Positions 17,417 to 26,017 of a stretch of 64,000 nucleotides of DNA are shown here, piece by piece. The translations under genes were made by a program, and so were the position numbers. A model generated the notes under the pieces. It searched no databases. It had not been told where the DNA came from and was given only the letters and a program-made list of their open reading frames with translations. Position 1 is the first letter of the stretch. Each line of letters opens with the position of its first letter. The stretch comes from Agromyces fucosus (lineage in GTDB: Bacteria > Actinomycetota > Actinomycetes > Actinomycetales > Microbacteriaceae): contig NZ_SDPO01000001.1 in the NCBI RefSeq assembly GCF_004134865.1, positions 186,001 through 250,000 on the forward strand, in the 5' to 3' direction.

Positions 17417-17920
17417 ATGGCCTCTGATCTGGGCTTTTTCTTCGCTGACACCTGCTGGCCGCGGATAGGAGACGACCCGCTCGATCCGGCTTGAAATCTG
17501 TATTGCACGAGTCCTCGCTCGGGGCCCACGTCCTACTTGGAGGACATCTCCTTCGGCTAGCAACGAGACTGTAGGCTTCGAGATCCCTGGTCGTCGGCAT
17601 GACACTGGAGGAGCTTGCTCCGAGACGGTTGCCCGCCAGGCCAGCGAATTGGCGTTGCAGTCGCGATTGCCACGAAAGACGACATCAGCAAGCGGCCTGG
17701 CTTTGGTTCGAGGATGTCCCGCCCCGGGCGGCGGGGCTCCGCCACCCCATGGAGGGCGATCGTTCATCGTGCTGAGTCCCCCCGGTTAGGGTAGTCCGGC
17801 GACGACTCAGTCGGTGCTCGGCGAAGGGCGTAGATTTGTGCGTGTGCGCAACATTCAACTCCTTCCATCGGTCTCGCAGGTCGGCGCACCGACACGCCGA
17901 GACAAGGCCGGGGAGTAGCC
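17417..17920. other. 504-bp stretch with no recognisable gene, next to the tRNA
   Basis: GC is visibly lower than in the flanks. The only long open frame (minus strand, 17411-17767) starts in GC-rich low-complexity sequence and ends inside the tRNA; its translation includes SKPTVSLLAEGDVLQVG, faintly like a helix-turn-helix followed by a wing, but no family can be named. It may be decayed coding sequence left by an integration event, or simply the promoter region of the LacI-type gene that follows. Confidence 0.5.
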
Positions 17921-18955
17921 GTGGCAAAGGACCGAGCCCCGCAGGCAAGGCGAGTCACCATCAAGGACATCGCCGAGCGGGCGGGCGTCTCCATCGGGGC
18001 AGTGTCCTTCGCGCTGAACGGCCGAGACGGAGTCTCCGAGGCCACCCGAGAGCGCGTGCGTCAGGTCGCTGACGAACTCGGATGGGCTCCCTCAACCGCC
18101 GCGCGATCGCTCGCCGTCGCGAGCACCGAGATGATCGGGCTGGTGCTTGCCCGCGATCCCGACACGCTTGGGATCGAGACCTTCTACATGCGATTCATCG
18201 CGGGCATGGAGTCGGAACTCGCGATCCGCGGTTACGCACTCTTGATGCAACTCGTGCCGACGCCGGCGGCTGAGCTCGAGGCGATCGCGAAATGGCGCGC
18301 GACGAGACGCGTCGACGGCGTACTCCTGGTCGATCTCACTCCGGATGACCCCCGGGTCGACCTGCTCGCGGCCTCCGATGACCTACCGACGGTCGTTGTC
18401 GGGGATGCGAGCGTCGCCGATGGCCTCACGAGCGTCTCGACCGACGACGACACTGCCATGCGCGAAGCCGTGCGATACCTGGCCAGTCTCGGCCATCGGC
18501 GCATCGCTCGGGTCGCGGGCCTCGATCGCTTCGCGCATACCGCGGTTCGTGAGGTCGCATTCCTCGATGAGGCCGAGCGGCTCGGACTGAGTTCCACCAT
18601 CGCCCGGACCGACTACCTGCCCGAGTCCGGCCGGGTCGCGACGAGGTCGCTCCTTGACGAAGCCGATCGCCCGACGGCCATCATCTATGACAACGACGTG
18701 ATGGCGGTCACGGGTCTCAGCGTGGCGATGGAACGTGGTCTCTCCGTTCCGTCTGACCTATCGATCATCGCATGGGACGATTCCGTGCTCTGCGAGCACA
18801 CTTTTCCGCAGCTCACCGCCCTCCGACGCGATGTCGTTGGCTTCGGCGCGCATGTGGTCCGTCGATTGCTTGACCTCATCGACGGTGCCGAGCGGGGAGC
18901 GTATCTCGACGAGACGCCGCGCCTCGTGGTTCGCGGATCTACCGGACCGGCCTGA
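17921..18955 (+). CDS. LacI-family transcriptional regulator (first of pair)
   Basis: 344 aa. The DNA-binding head VTIKDIAERAGVSIGAVSFALNGRDGVS (residues 11-38) contains the helix-turn-helix, followed by the hinge WAPSTAARSLA and a periplasmic-binding-like effector domain (DGVLLVDLTPDDPRVD, GHRRIARVAG, PTAIIYDNDVMAVTGL, SIIAWDDS). The GTG at 17921 is the only good start. It converges with the second LacI-type gene; the stops are 4 bp apart. It probably responds to a sugar of the mannan pathway, but its own operator is not evident. Confidence 0.92.
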   Translation: MAKDRAPQARRVTIKDIAERAGVSIGAVSFALNGRDGVSEATRERVRQVADELGWAPSTAARSLAVASTEMIGLVLARDPDTLGIETFYMRFIAGMESELAIRGYALLMQLVPTPAAELEAIAKWRATRRVDGVLLVDLTPDDPRVDLLAASDDLPTVVVGDASVADGLTSVSTDDDTAMREAVRYLASLGHRRIARVAGLDRFAHTAVREVAFLDEAERLGLSSTIARTDYLPESGRVATRSLLDEADRPTAIIYDNDVMAVTGLSVAMERGLSVPSDLSIIAWDDSVLCEHTFPQLTALRRDVVGFGAHVVRRLLDLIDGAERGAYLDETPRLVVRGSTGPA

Positions 18956-18959
18956 TCGA

Positions 18960-19982
18960 TCAACGGGACGATTCGGAAAGAGCTGGAGCGCGTTCCCCAC
19001 TTCCTCTCGCGATGAGCCTGGTCGGCAGTTCGAGCTGCGTGGTGAAACCAATTGGGTCGCGCATACGTTCGACGGCGAGGCGCGCGGCACGGCGGCCCAT
19101 CTCCATCGGGTCGTGTCCGACCACGCTGATTCCGAGGACATCGGCGGTCTCGAAATCGTCGAAGCCGATGAGGGCCGGGGGCGCCGGCATCTCGAGGGTC
19201 GCCCGTACAGCGCCGATGCAGACGCGGTTGTTACCGGCGATGATCGCCGTCGGGACGGACGGCTGCACCATGAGATCGCGCACGACTGATTCAGGAGAGG
19301 ATGCGGGGTCGTCCAGCAGACGTTCCCAGCGCGGATCGGGGTCGATGCCCGCGCTTGCCAATGCGGCGCGATACCCCGTGACCCGCTCCACCTGGGTATA
19401 GACGGACGCAGGATTGCAGATGTAGGCGATGCGTCGGTGGCCTCGCGAGATGAGAGCTCTGGTCGCCTCATACGCGCCGGCACGGTTGGCGAGAACGACA
19501 GAATCCGCGACGAGATCGCGCGCTGGTCGGTCGATCGCAATGACTGGTGTGCCCAGCTGTCGTTCGCCCTCCAGATAGGACTGATCCTCGCCCACCGGGA
19601 TCATGAGTAGCGCCCCGACCCGCTGGGAGAGGAGCGTGTCCGCGACGCGAGCCTCGCCCTCGACGGAATCGTCGGTCGTGGCGACGATGAGCGCGAACCC
19701 GTGCAGTGCGAGTTCTCGCTCGATGCCCGCGGCGACGGTGTAGTAGAAGGGGTTCAGTAGTTCGCCCATGATGAATCCGACAGTCGTCGCCCCGCCGCCG
19801 CGCCGCAGGCTCTGGGCGAGGAGGTTCGGTCGGAAGCGCAATCGCTTCGCAGCGCTCATCACGCGCTCGACGGTGTCGGGTGCGACGAGGTCGCGTTGCG
19901 AGTAGACGCGTGAGACGGTCTTCGCGCTGACGCCGGCCAGCCGCGCGACATCGTGCAAAGTCGCCCTGGTCTGCACGGCCAT
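18960..19982 (-). CDS. LacI-family transcriptional regulator (second of pair)
   Basis: 340 aa with head TLHDVARLAGVSAKTVSRVYSQ (HTH), hinge FRPNLLAQSLRRGG and an effector domain of the LacI/PurR type (VGFIMGELLNPFYY, GHRRIAYICNP, PTAIIAGNNRVCIGA, LIGFDDFETADVL). It is transcribed away from the sugar ABC importer, sharing a 273-bp intergenic region that holds a palindromic operator. This makes it the best candidate repressor of the mannan operon and of itself. SD GGAG lies just upstream of the ATG at 19982. Confidence 0.93.
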   Translation of the reverse strand: MAVQTRATLHDVARLAGVSAKTVSRVYSQRDLVAPDTVERVMSAAKRLRFRPNLLAQSLRRGGGATTVGFIMGELLNPFYYTVAAGIERELALHGFALIVATTDDSVEGEARVADTLLSQRVGALLMIPVGEDQSYLEGERQLGTPVIAIDRPARDLVADSVVLANRAGAYEATRALISRGHRRIAYICNPASVYTQVERVTGYRAALASAGIDPDPRWERLLDDPASSPESVVRDLMVQPSVPTAIIAGNNRVCIGAVRATLEMPAPPALIGFDDFETADVLGISVVGHDPMEMGRRAARLAVERMRDPIGFTTQLELPTRLIARGSGERAPALSESSR

Positions 19983-20150
19983 AAATTCTCCTTACATTTG
20001 GGGTTGTGCCGGCTGATGTCTGTCGTGAGACATTCGGGAAGACATTCTCGAATTCCGGCAACTGTCGCACCCGAAGAAACGCGAGGCCAGGCGATATATC
20101 GGGGGAACTACCGATCCGGGGACAGAACGAGACAGCGATGACACTAGCAC

Positions 20151-20180
20151 TTGCTAAAGCGCTTTAGAAATGCGTATGCT
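20151..20180 (+). promoter_or_regulatory. Promoter with overlapping LacI-type operator
   Basis: TTGCTA (20151-20156), an 18-bp spacer and TATGCT (20175-20180) form a sigma-70-like promoter for the sugar importer operon. A perfect 14-bp palindrome CTAAAGCGCTTTAG (20154-20167), with the central CG step typical of LacI-family sites, overlaps the -35 box and spacer, so bound repressor would block RNA polymerase. It lies 76 bp before the binding-protein ATG. Confidence 0.75.
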
Positions 20181-20255
20181 CACTTCTGCCACCCCCGCTG
20201 TCGAGGGCACCTTCGACTGCAATCCGAGGGTGACCACACACAAGGGAGAGTTCAC

Positions 20256-21572
20256 ATGGCATCACGCAAGGCAATCGTCGGCCTCGCCGCCGTGGCCGCC
20301 GCGACGTTGCTGCTGACGTCGTGCGCCGCAGGCGGTACCGACGACAGCGGCGATTCCGGCGAGGTCAACGGCGACATCACGTTCCTCACCAACCGCACCG
20401 ACCTGGAGACCGACGGCACCTGGGACGAGTACGTCGCGGAGTTCGAGGAGAAGTACCCCGACGCCATGGTCAAGGTCGAGGCGATCACCAACTACGAGGA
20501 TGACGTCAAGACGCGTCTCAGTACGCCCAACGGCTACGGCGACGTGCTGCTCATTCCGAACGGCGTCTCGCCCGATCAGTATGCGGACTTCTTCGAGCCC
20601 CTCGGCGATGCCGCCGACCTCGCTGACACGTACCAGTTCCTCGCGCCGAAGACGGTCGACGGCACGCAATACGGCCTCGCCCTCGGCGGCAACGCCAACG
20701 GCGTGCTCTACAACACCGAGGTGTTCGCCGACGCAGGTATCACCGACCTGCCGACCACGCCCGAGGAGTTCCTCACCGACCTCGAGGCGATCAAGGCCAA
20801 GGGCGTCACGCCGCTCTACACGAACTACAAGGACGGCTGGCCGCTCGGCGGGCAGTGGACCAACATCATCGGCGCGGTGACGGGCGACCCGACCGCACAG
20901 ACCGTCATGGCGCACGACCCGGCACCGTGGACCGAGGGCACCGACATCTACGCGCTCGACTCGCTGCTCTTCGACGCCGTGAACCAGGGCCTCACCGAGG
21001 CCGACCCGCTCACGACGAACTGGGAGCAGTCGAAGGGCGACTTCGCGACCGGCAAGATCGGTGCGATGGTGCTCGGCTCGTGGGCGATCTCGCAGTTCCA
21101 GGCCGCGGCGACGGATGCTGGTGCCGACCCGAGTGTCGTCGGATTCATGCCGTTCCCGACGAACCTCGAGGGCCAGCAGTACGCGACCGTCGCAGGCGAC
21201 TACTTCCTCGGCGTGAACAAGAACTCGTCGAACAAGGCGACGGCCGAGGCCTGGATGAACTGGCTGATCGAGGACTCGGGCTTCACCGACACGCAGGGCA
21301 TGATCTCGGCGATCAAGGCTGCCGATCTCCCGGAGAACCTCAGCGGCCTGAGCGAATCGGGAACCGAACTGCTCGAGATCGCCGCGGCACCCGCGGGTGA
21401 GGAGTCGCTCTTCAGCGACACCGCCGACCTGTCCCAGGTCGACGTCTGGGGCAACATCTACCGCCAGAAGCTCATCGACGTGGCCCGCGGCCAGGCCGAC
21501 GGCGACAAGAAGTCGTTCTTCGCGCAGCTCAACGAGCAGTGGGGTGCGGCGGTCGACGAACTGGCCGAGTAG
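20256..21572 (+). CDS. Sugar ABC transporter substrate-binding lipoprotein (CUT1 type)
   Basis: 438 aa from the ATG at 20256, which is preceded by an AAGGGAGAG SD; the open frame extends to 20151 but that region holds the promoter. The signal peptide ends in the lipobox LTSC followed by a Gly/Asp-rich linker. The body matches SBP family 1 (GDITFLTNRTDLETDG, YGDVLLIPNG, NTEVFADAGI, GKIGAMVLGSWAI). Given the neighbouring beta-mannan enzymes it likely binds manno-oligosaccharides. Confidence 0.9.
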   Translation: MASRKAIVGLAAVAAATLLLTSCAAGGTDDSGDSGEVNGDITFLTNRTDLETDGTWDEYVAEFEEKYPDAMVKVEAITNYEDDVKTRLSTPNGYGDVLLIPNGVSPDQYADFFEPLGDAADLADTYQFLAPKTVDGTQYGLALGGNANGVLYNTEVFADAGITDLPTTPEEFLTDLEAIKAKGVTPLYTNYKDGWPLGGQWTNIIGAVTGDPTAQTVMAHDPAPWTEGTDIYALDSLLFDAVNQGLTEADPLTTNWEQSKGDFATGKIGAMVLGSWAISQFQAAATDAGADPSVVGFMPFPTNLEGQQYATVAGDYFLGVNKNSSNKATAEAWMNWLIEDSGFTDTQGMISAIKAADLPENLSGLSESGTELLEIAAAPAGEESLFSDTADLSQVDVWGNIYRQKLIDVARGQADGDKKSFFAQLNEQWGAAVDELAE

Positions 21573-21579
21573 CACTTCG

Positions 21580-21612
21580 GATCCCGGCGCCCCGGCCCGA
21601 GGCGCCGGGATC
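21580..21612 (+). terminator. Intercistronic hairpin (12-bp stem) between sugar-binding protein and permease
   Basis: Perfect inverted repeat GATCCCGGCGCC (21580-21591) and its complement (21601-21612) around a 9-nt loop, 7 bp after the binding-protein stop and without a T-tract. It is likely a partial terminator or 3'-end stabiliser that raises the ratio of binding protein to permease. Confidence 0.75.
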
Positions 21613-21690
21613 TCCCTGCATCCCGCACCACCCGCACCACCGCACCGAGCCCGACCCCGAACGGCCGAGTGCATGACGAAGGAGCACCGC

Positions 21691-22695
21691 ATGTCCGTGT
21701 CGACGACAGGACCCGACCCCGTGGGCATCTCCGGTCCGCTTCACGGCGTCGCATCGCTCGAGGACCCCCCGCCCACGCGCGCCAACCGCGCGGTCCGGGC
21801 ACCTCGCCGCAGCGGCCCGGCCGGCAGCAAGCCACTCATCTCGCGGTTCACCCCGTACCTGTTCCTCGTCGGTGCGGTCGGACTCCTGCTGCTGCTGACC
21901 TACCTGCCCGCGGCGAACATGATCTGGTACAGCTTCACCGACTGGAACGGCCTCGGCCGGATCGAGAACGTGGTCGGCTTCGACAACTACGTCGAGGTCT
22001 TCACCAACCCAAGGATCTTCTCGGTCTTCGGCGTGAGCCTCTACTACTTCGTGGGCGCGTTCGTGCAGATGGCGCTCGCCCTCTACTTCGCCACCCTGCT
22101 CAGCTTCAGCACCAAGTTCTCGAACTTCTTCCGCGGGGTCATCTTCTTCCCGTATCTGATCAACGGCGTCGCGATCGGGTTCGTCTTCCTCTACCTGTTC
22201 CAGCCCGACGGCACGCTCGACACCGTGCTTTCGTGGTTCGGACTGAGCGACCCGCCGCAGTGGCTCGGCGACGCATCGATCGCGAACTACTCGCTCGCCG
22301 GGACCTCGGTCTGGCGCTACACGGGCCTCAACTTCGTACTCTTCCTCGGCGCGATCCAGTCGATCCCCGGTGACCTCTACGAGGCCGCGGAACTCGACGG
22401 CGCGAGCCGGTGGCAGCAGTTCACGAACATCATCTTCCCGGGCATCCGCCGCATCATCGGCCTCTCGTTCATCCTCGCCGTGGCCGGCGCGCTCTCGGTG
22501 TTCGAGATCCCGTTCATCATGACCGGCGGCGCCAACGGCACCGCGACATTCGTGATCCAAACCCTGCAGACGGCGTTCTCGTATCGACAGGTCGGCCTCG
22601 CCTCCGCGATGGCCGTCGTGCTCCTTGCGATCGTGCTCGTCGTCACCTGGATCCAACGCAAGCTCTTCCCCGACGAGAAGGTGGACCTCACGTGA
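21691..22695 (+). CDS. Sugar ABC transporter permease (MalF/UgpA type)
   Basis: 334 aa. A hydrophilic N-terminal tail of about 45 residues precedes six membrane helices; the EAA loop reads YEAAELDGASRWQQFTNIIFPGIRR, with GASRWQ and PGI typical of CUT1 permeases. AAGGAG at 21679-21684 places the start at 21691 rather than the in-frame ATG at 21673. It overlaps the next permease by 4 bp. Presumed role: inner-membrane import of manno-oligosaccharides. Confidence 0.91.
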   Translation: MSVSTTGPDPVGISGPLHGVASLEDPPPTRANRAVRAPRRSGPAGSKPLISRFTPYLFLVGAVGLLLLLTYLPAANMIWYSFTDWNGLGRIENVVGFDNYVEVFTNPRIFSVFGVSLYYFVGAFVQMALALYFATLLSFSTKFSNFFRGVIFFPYLINGVAIGFVFLYLFQPDGTLDTVLSWFGLSDPPQWLGDASIANYSLAGTSVWRYTGLNFVLFLGAIQSIPGDLYEAAELDGASRWQQFTNIIFPGIRRIIGLSFILAVAGALSVFEIPFIMTGGANGTATFVIQTLQTAFSYRQVGLASAMAVVLLAIVLVVTWIQRKLFPDEKVDLT

Positions 22696-23510
22696 CCCGC
22701 GTACTGCCCGGCGTAGGAAAGTACGCCTCCCTCATCATCGCCGCGGTCTTCGTGATCCTGCCGCTGTCGGTCGTGCTTTTCGCCAGCTTCAAGAGCTCGA
22801 ACGAGTACGGTTCGACCGGCCCCCTCACCCCGCCGGTGAACTGGTTCAACTTCGAGAACTTCGCGACGGCGTTCACGAGCGGCGACATGGTGGAGGGCTT
22901 CGTCAACACGACGGTCGTGCTCATCATCTCGCTCACCGGCACGATCATCATCGGCACGATGGCCGCCTACGCGATCGACCGGTTCCAGTTCCGCGGACGC
23001 AAGCTGATCATGGGCCTCTTCCTCGTGGCCACGCTCATCCCGAGCGTCACGAGCCAGGTGGCGACGTTCCAGATCATCTCAGGGATCGGCCTCTTCAACA
23101 CGAAGGCGGCCCTCGTGCTGCTCTTCCTCGGCACCGACATCATCGCGATCTACATCTTCCTGCAGTTCATGGCGGGCATCCCGATCTCCCTCGACGAGGC
23201 GGCCATGATCGACGGCGCGAACCGCTGGACCATCTACTGGCGCGTCATCCTGCCGCTGCTGAAGCCCGCGATCGCCACCGTGGTGATCATCAAGGGCATC
23301 GCGATCTACAACGAGTTCTACCTGCCCTTCCTGTACCTGCCGTCGGAGGGCATGATCTCGACCTCGCTGTTCAACTTCAAGGGGCCGTTCGGCGCGCAGT
23401 GGGAGGTGATCGCGGCGGGCACGATCCTCGTGATCGTGCCGACCTTCGTCGCGTTCCTGTTCCTGCAGCGCTGGATCTACAAGGGCCTCGTGGCCGGAGC
23501 CGTCAAATGA
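22692..23510 (+). CDS. Sugar ABC transporter permease (MalG/UgpE type)
   Basis: 272 aa, six helices, with EAA loop DEAAMIDGANRWTIYWRVILPLLKP. The GTG at 22692 overlaps the preceding stop (GTGA) and its own stop overlaps the next ATG. No ATPase gene follows, so the importer must borrow an MsiK/MsmK-like ATPase encoded elsewhere, which is common for actinobacterial CUT1 systems. Confidence 0.92.
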   Translation: MTRVLPGVGKYASLIIAAVFVILPLSVVLFASFKSSNEYGSTGPLTPPVNWFNFENFATAFTSGDMVEGFVNTTVVLIISLTGTIIIGTMAAYAIDRFQFRGRKLIMGLFLVATLIPSVTSQVATFQIISGIGLFNTKAALVLLFLGTDIIAIYIFLQFMAGIPISLDEAAMIDGANRWTIYWRVILPLLKPAIATVVIIKGIAIYNEFYLPFLYLPSEGMISTSLFNFKGPFGAQWEVIAAGTILVIVPTFVAFLFLQRWIYKGLVAGAVK

Positions 23511-26017
23511 ACCCGGAGATCATGACCACCACATCCCAGCAGTACGTGCACCGCATCGAGCGCCGCCTGCACACGGCATGGCGCGTGCGCGCCGCAGCCG
23601 GCCCTGCTCCCGAAGCCGTGGGGGGCTCGGCGATCCCGGCCACCGTGCCCGGCGTCGTGCACCTGGACCTCATGCGGGAGGGGCTCATCCCCGACCCGTA
23701 CCTCGACGACAACGAATCGGCGGTCGCGTGGGTGGGACTCGTCGACTGGACCTACGAGACCTCGTTCGAGCTGCCGGCATCCGACCGCGCCGCGGCATCC
23801 GTGCACGAACTCGTCTTCGACGGACTCGACACCGTGGCGACAGTCTTGCTGAACGGCACGGTCGTCGCGGAGGTCGCGAACCAGCACCGGGTGCACCGCA
23901 TCGACGTCACCGCGGTGCTGCAGGACGGAGTCAACGACCTCGTCGTCGCGTTCCGCAGCCCGGTGAAGTACGCCGCCGCCCAGAGCGCCGCCCTCGGCGC
24001 GCGCCCCGGGCCCTACGCCATGCCCTTCGACGCGATGCGCAAGTCGGCCTGCAGCTTCGGCTGGGACTGGGGCATCGCCACGTACACCAGCGGCATCTGG
24101 CGCCCTGTGCGCCTCGAATCCTGGTCGACCGCGCGCTTCGACGAGGTGCTTGTGCGGGGTACGCCCGACGGCGAGGGCGGCAGCGTCGAGGCTGTTGTTC
24201 GCGTGCAGCGGGCTGCGGGGGCCGCCGGCGCAGGCGCCGAATTGCACCTCGACCTCGAGGTCGGCGGCGTGCGCGCGGCCGTCGACCTGCCGGCCGGATC
24301 CGACGAGGCAGTCGTGCGCGTCGAACTCGACCGTGTCGAGCGCTGGTGGCCGATCGGCTACGGCGACCCCGTGCTCCACGATGTGCACGTGCGTCTCGGC
24401 GTCGAGGGCTGGGTGCTCGACGAGACCGCGCGTCGCGTCGGCTTCCGCGAGCTGGAGTGGAACACGACGCCCGACGCCGACGGCACCCCGTTCCAGCTCG
24501 TGGTCAACGGGCAGCCCGTCTTCGTGAAAGGCGTCAACTGGATTCCCGACGACGCCTTCCCGTCCCGCGTGGGCCGCACCAGGTACCGCGCACGGCTCGA
24601 GCAGGCGGCATCCGCCGGTCTCAACCTCATTCGCGTCTGGGGCGGCGGCATCTACGAGGCCGATGACTTCTACGACCTCGCCGACGAGATGGGCCTGCTC
24701 ACCTGGCAGGACTTCCTGTTCGCGTGCTCTGCGTACTCCGAGGAGGAGCCGCTGCGCTCCGAGGTCGCGGCAGAGGCGCGCGACAACATCGTGCGCCTCG
24801 CCCACCACGCCTCGCTCGCGCTGCTCACGGGCAACAACGAGAACCTCTGGGGCTACGAGGATTGGGACTGGAAGCTCGCGCTCGACGGCAAGACCTGGGG
24901 CGCGTACTACTACCACGAGCTCTTTCCCGGCCTCGTGGCCGAGCTCGCACCGCAGGTGCCGTATGCGCCGGGCAGTCCGTTCAGCCCGAACGGCGCGCAC
25001 CCGAACGCCGAGGCGCACGGCACCATGCACGTCTGGGACCTGTGGAACCAGAAGGACTGGCCGCACTACCGCGACCTCGAACCGCGCTTCGTCGCCGAGT
25101 TCGGCTGGCAGGGCCCGCCCGCATGGTCAACGCTCACCCGTGCAATCAGCGACGACCCACTGACGCCCGCATCGCCGGGCATGATCGTGCACCAGAAGGC
25201 CATCGACGGCAACGCGAAGCTCACCGCTGGCGTCGTGCGCCACTTCCGCGTGCCGAACGACATGGAGACCTGGCACTGGGCCATGCAGCTGAACCAGGCG
25301 AACGCGATCTCCTGCGCACTCGACCACTACCGCTCGCACTGGCCGAAGACCGCGGGTGCGGTCGTCTGGCAGCTGAACGACTGCTGGCCCGTCACCTCGT
25401 GGGCGGCGATCGACGGCGACGGCCACGCCAAGCCGCTGCTGCACGCGATCCGCACCGCGTTCGCACCGCGCGTCGTGACGATCCAGCCCCGGGGTGATGG
25501 ACTCGCGGCGATCTTTGGCAACGACACGGGCGACGCCTGGTCGGGCGAGGTCGTGTTCGAGCGGCGCGGGTTCGACGGATCGGTCATCGCGCGCGCCGCT
25601 GCATCCGTCGACGTGGCACCGCGCGCCTCGGGCACCGTGCCCATCCCCGCCGAGGTCGCCGAGGCGACGGATGCCGGGGGCGAACTGCTCACGGCGTCGA
25701 TCGGTGAGGTGCGCGGCCTCTGGTGGTTCGTCGAGCCGCGCGACAGCGCCCTGAAGGCCGCCGACCTGGTGGTGAAGAGCACCGGTTCCGGTGACGACGG
25801 GATCGCCGTCACCGTGACCGCCGAGGACTCTGTCGTCCGCGACCTCACGTTGCTCGTCGACAAGCTCGACGTGCGCGCCTCGGTCGAGTCCGGCCTCGTG
25901 ACGCTGCTGCCGGGGGAGTCGTGGACCTTCCTCGTCCGCGGCGTCGACGCGCTCGACCTCGACGTCGTTCGCGACCCCCGAGTGCTGCGCAGCGCGAACC
26001 AGTTGGTCGCAGAGTGA
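23507..26017 (+). CDS. Beta-mannosidase, glycoside hydrolase family 2
   Basis: 836 aa, no signal peptide, so cytoplasmic. It releases mannose from the non-reducing ends of beta-manno-oligosaccharides. The order is sugar-binding domain (SFGWDWGIAT near 183-191), immunoglobulin-like domain, and catalytic barrel with RVWGGGIYE, acid/base E445 in TGNNENLWG and nucleophile E531 in FVAEFGWQG. These are the family's beta-mannosidase signatures rather than beta-galactosidase ones. The ATG at 23507 overlaps the permease stop (ATGA). Confidence 0.93.
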   Translation: MNPEIMTTTSQQYVHRIERRLHTAWRVRAAAGPAPEAVGGSAIPATVPGVVHLDLMREGLIPDPYLDDNESAVAWVGLVDWTYETSFELPASDRAAASVHELVFDGLDTVATVLLNGTVVAEVANQHRVHRIDVTAVLQDGVNDLVVAFRSPVKYAAAQSAALGARPGPYAMPFDAMRKSACSFGWDWGIATYTSGIWRPVRLESWSTARFDEVLVRGTPDGEGGSVEAVVRVQRAAGAAGAGAELHLDLEVGGVRAAVDLPAGSDEAVVRVELDRVERWWPIGYGDPVLHDVHVRLGVEGWVLDETARRVGFRELEWNTTPDADGTPFQLVVNGQPVFVKGVNWIPDDAFPSRVGRTRYRARLEQAASAGLNLIRVWGGGIYEADDFYDLADEMGLLTWQDFLFACSAYSEEEPLRSEVAAEARDNIVRLAHHASLALLTGNNENLWGYEDWDWKLALDGKTWGAYYYHELFPGLVAELAPQVPYAPGSPFSPNGAHPNAEAHGTMHVWDLWNQKDWPHYRDLEPRFVAEFGWQGPPAWSTLTRAISDDPLTPASPGMIVHQKAIDGNAKLTAGVVRHFRVPNDMETWHWAMQLNQANAISCALDHYRSHWPKTAGAVVWQLNDCWPVTSWAAIDGDGHAKPLLHAIRTAFAPRVVTIQPRGDGLAAIFGNDTGDAWSGEVVFERRGFDGSVIARAAASVDVAPRASGTVPIPAEVAEATDAGGELLTASIGEVRGLWWFVEPRDSALKAADLVVKSTGSGDDGIAVTVTAEDSVVRDLTLLVDKLDVRASVESGLVTLLPGESWTFLVRGVDALDLDVVRDPRVLRSANQLVAE

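Noticed and set aside
17373..17600. Minus-strand ORF ending GRTGLEPVTDGL
   Set aside because: This C-terminal string is what the antisense strand of a tRNA T-arm and acceptor typically encodes, so it is a tRNA shadow.
19983..20060. Repeated AGACATTC (20028-20035 and 20040-20047) as a LacI operator
   Set aside because: It is a short direct repeat, not the palindrome expected for LacI proteins, and lies in the leader region of the divergent regulator; the evidence is too weak.
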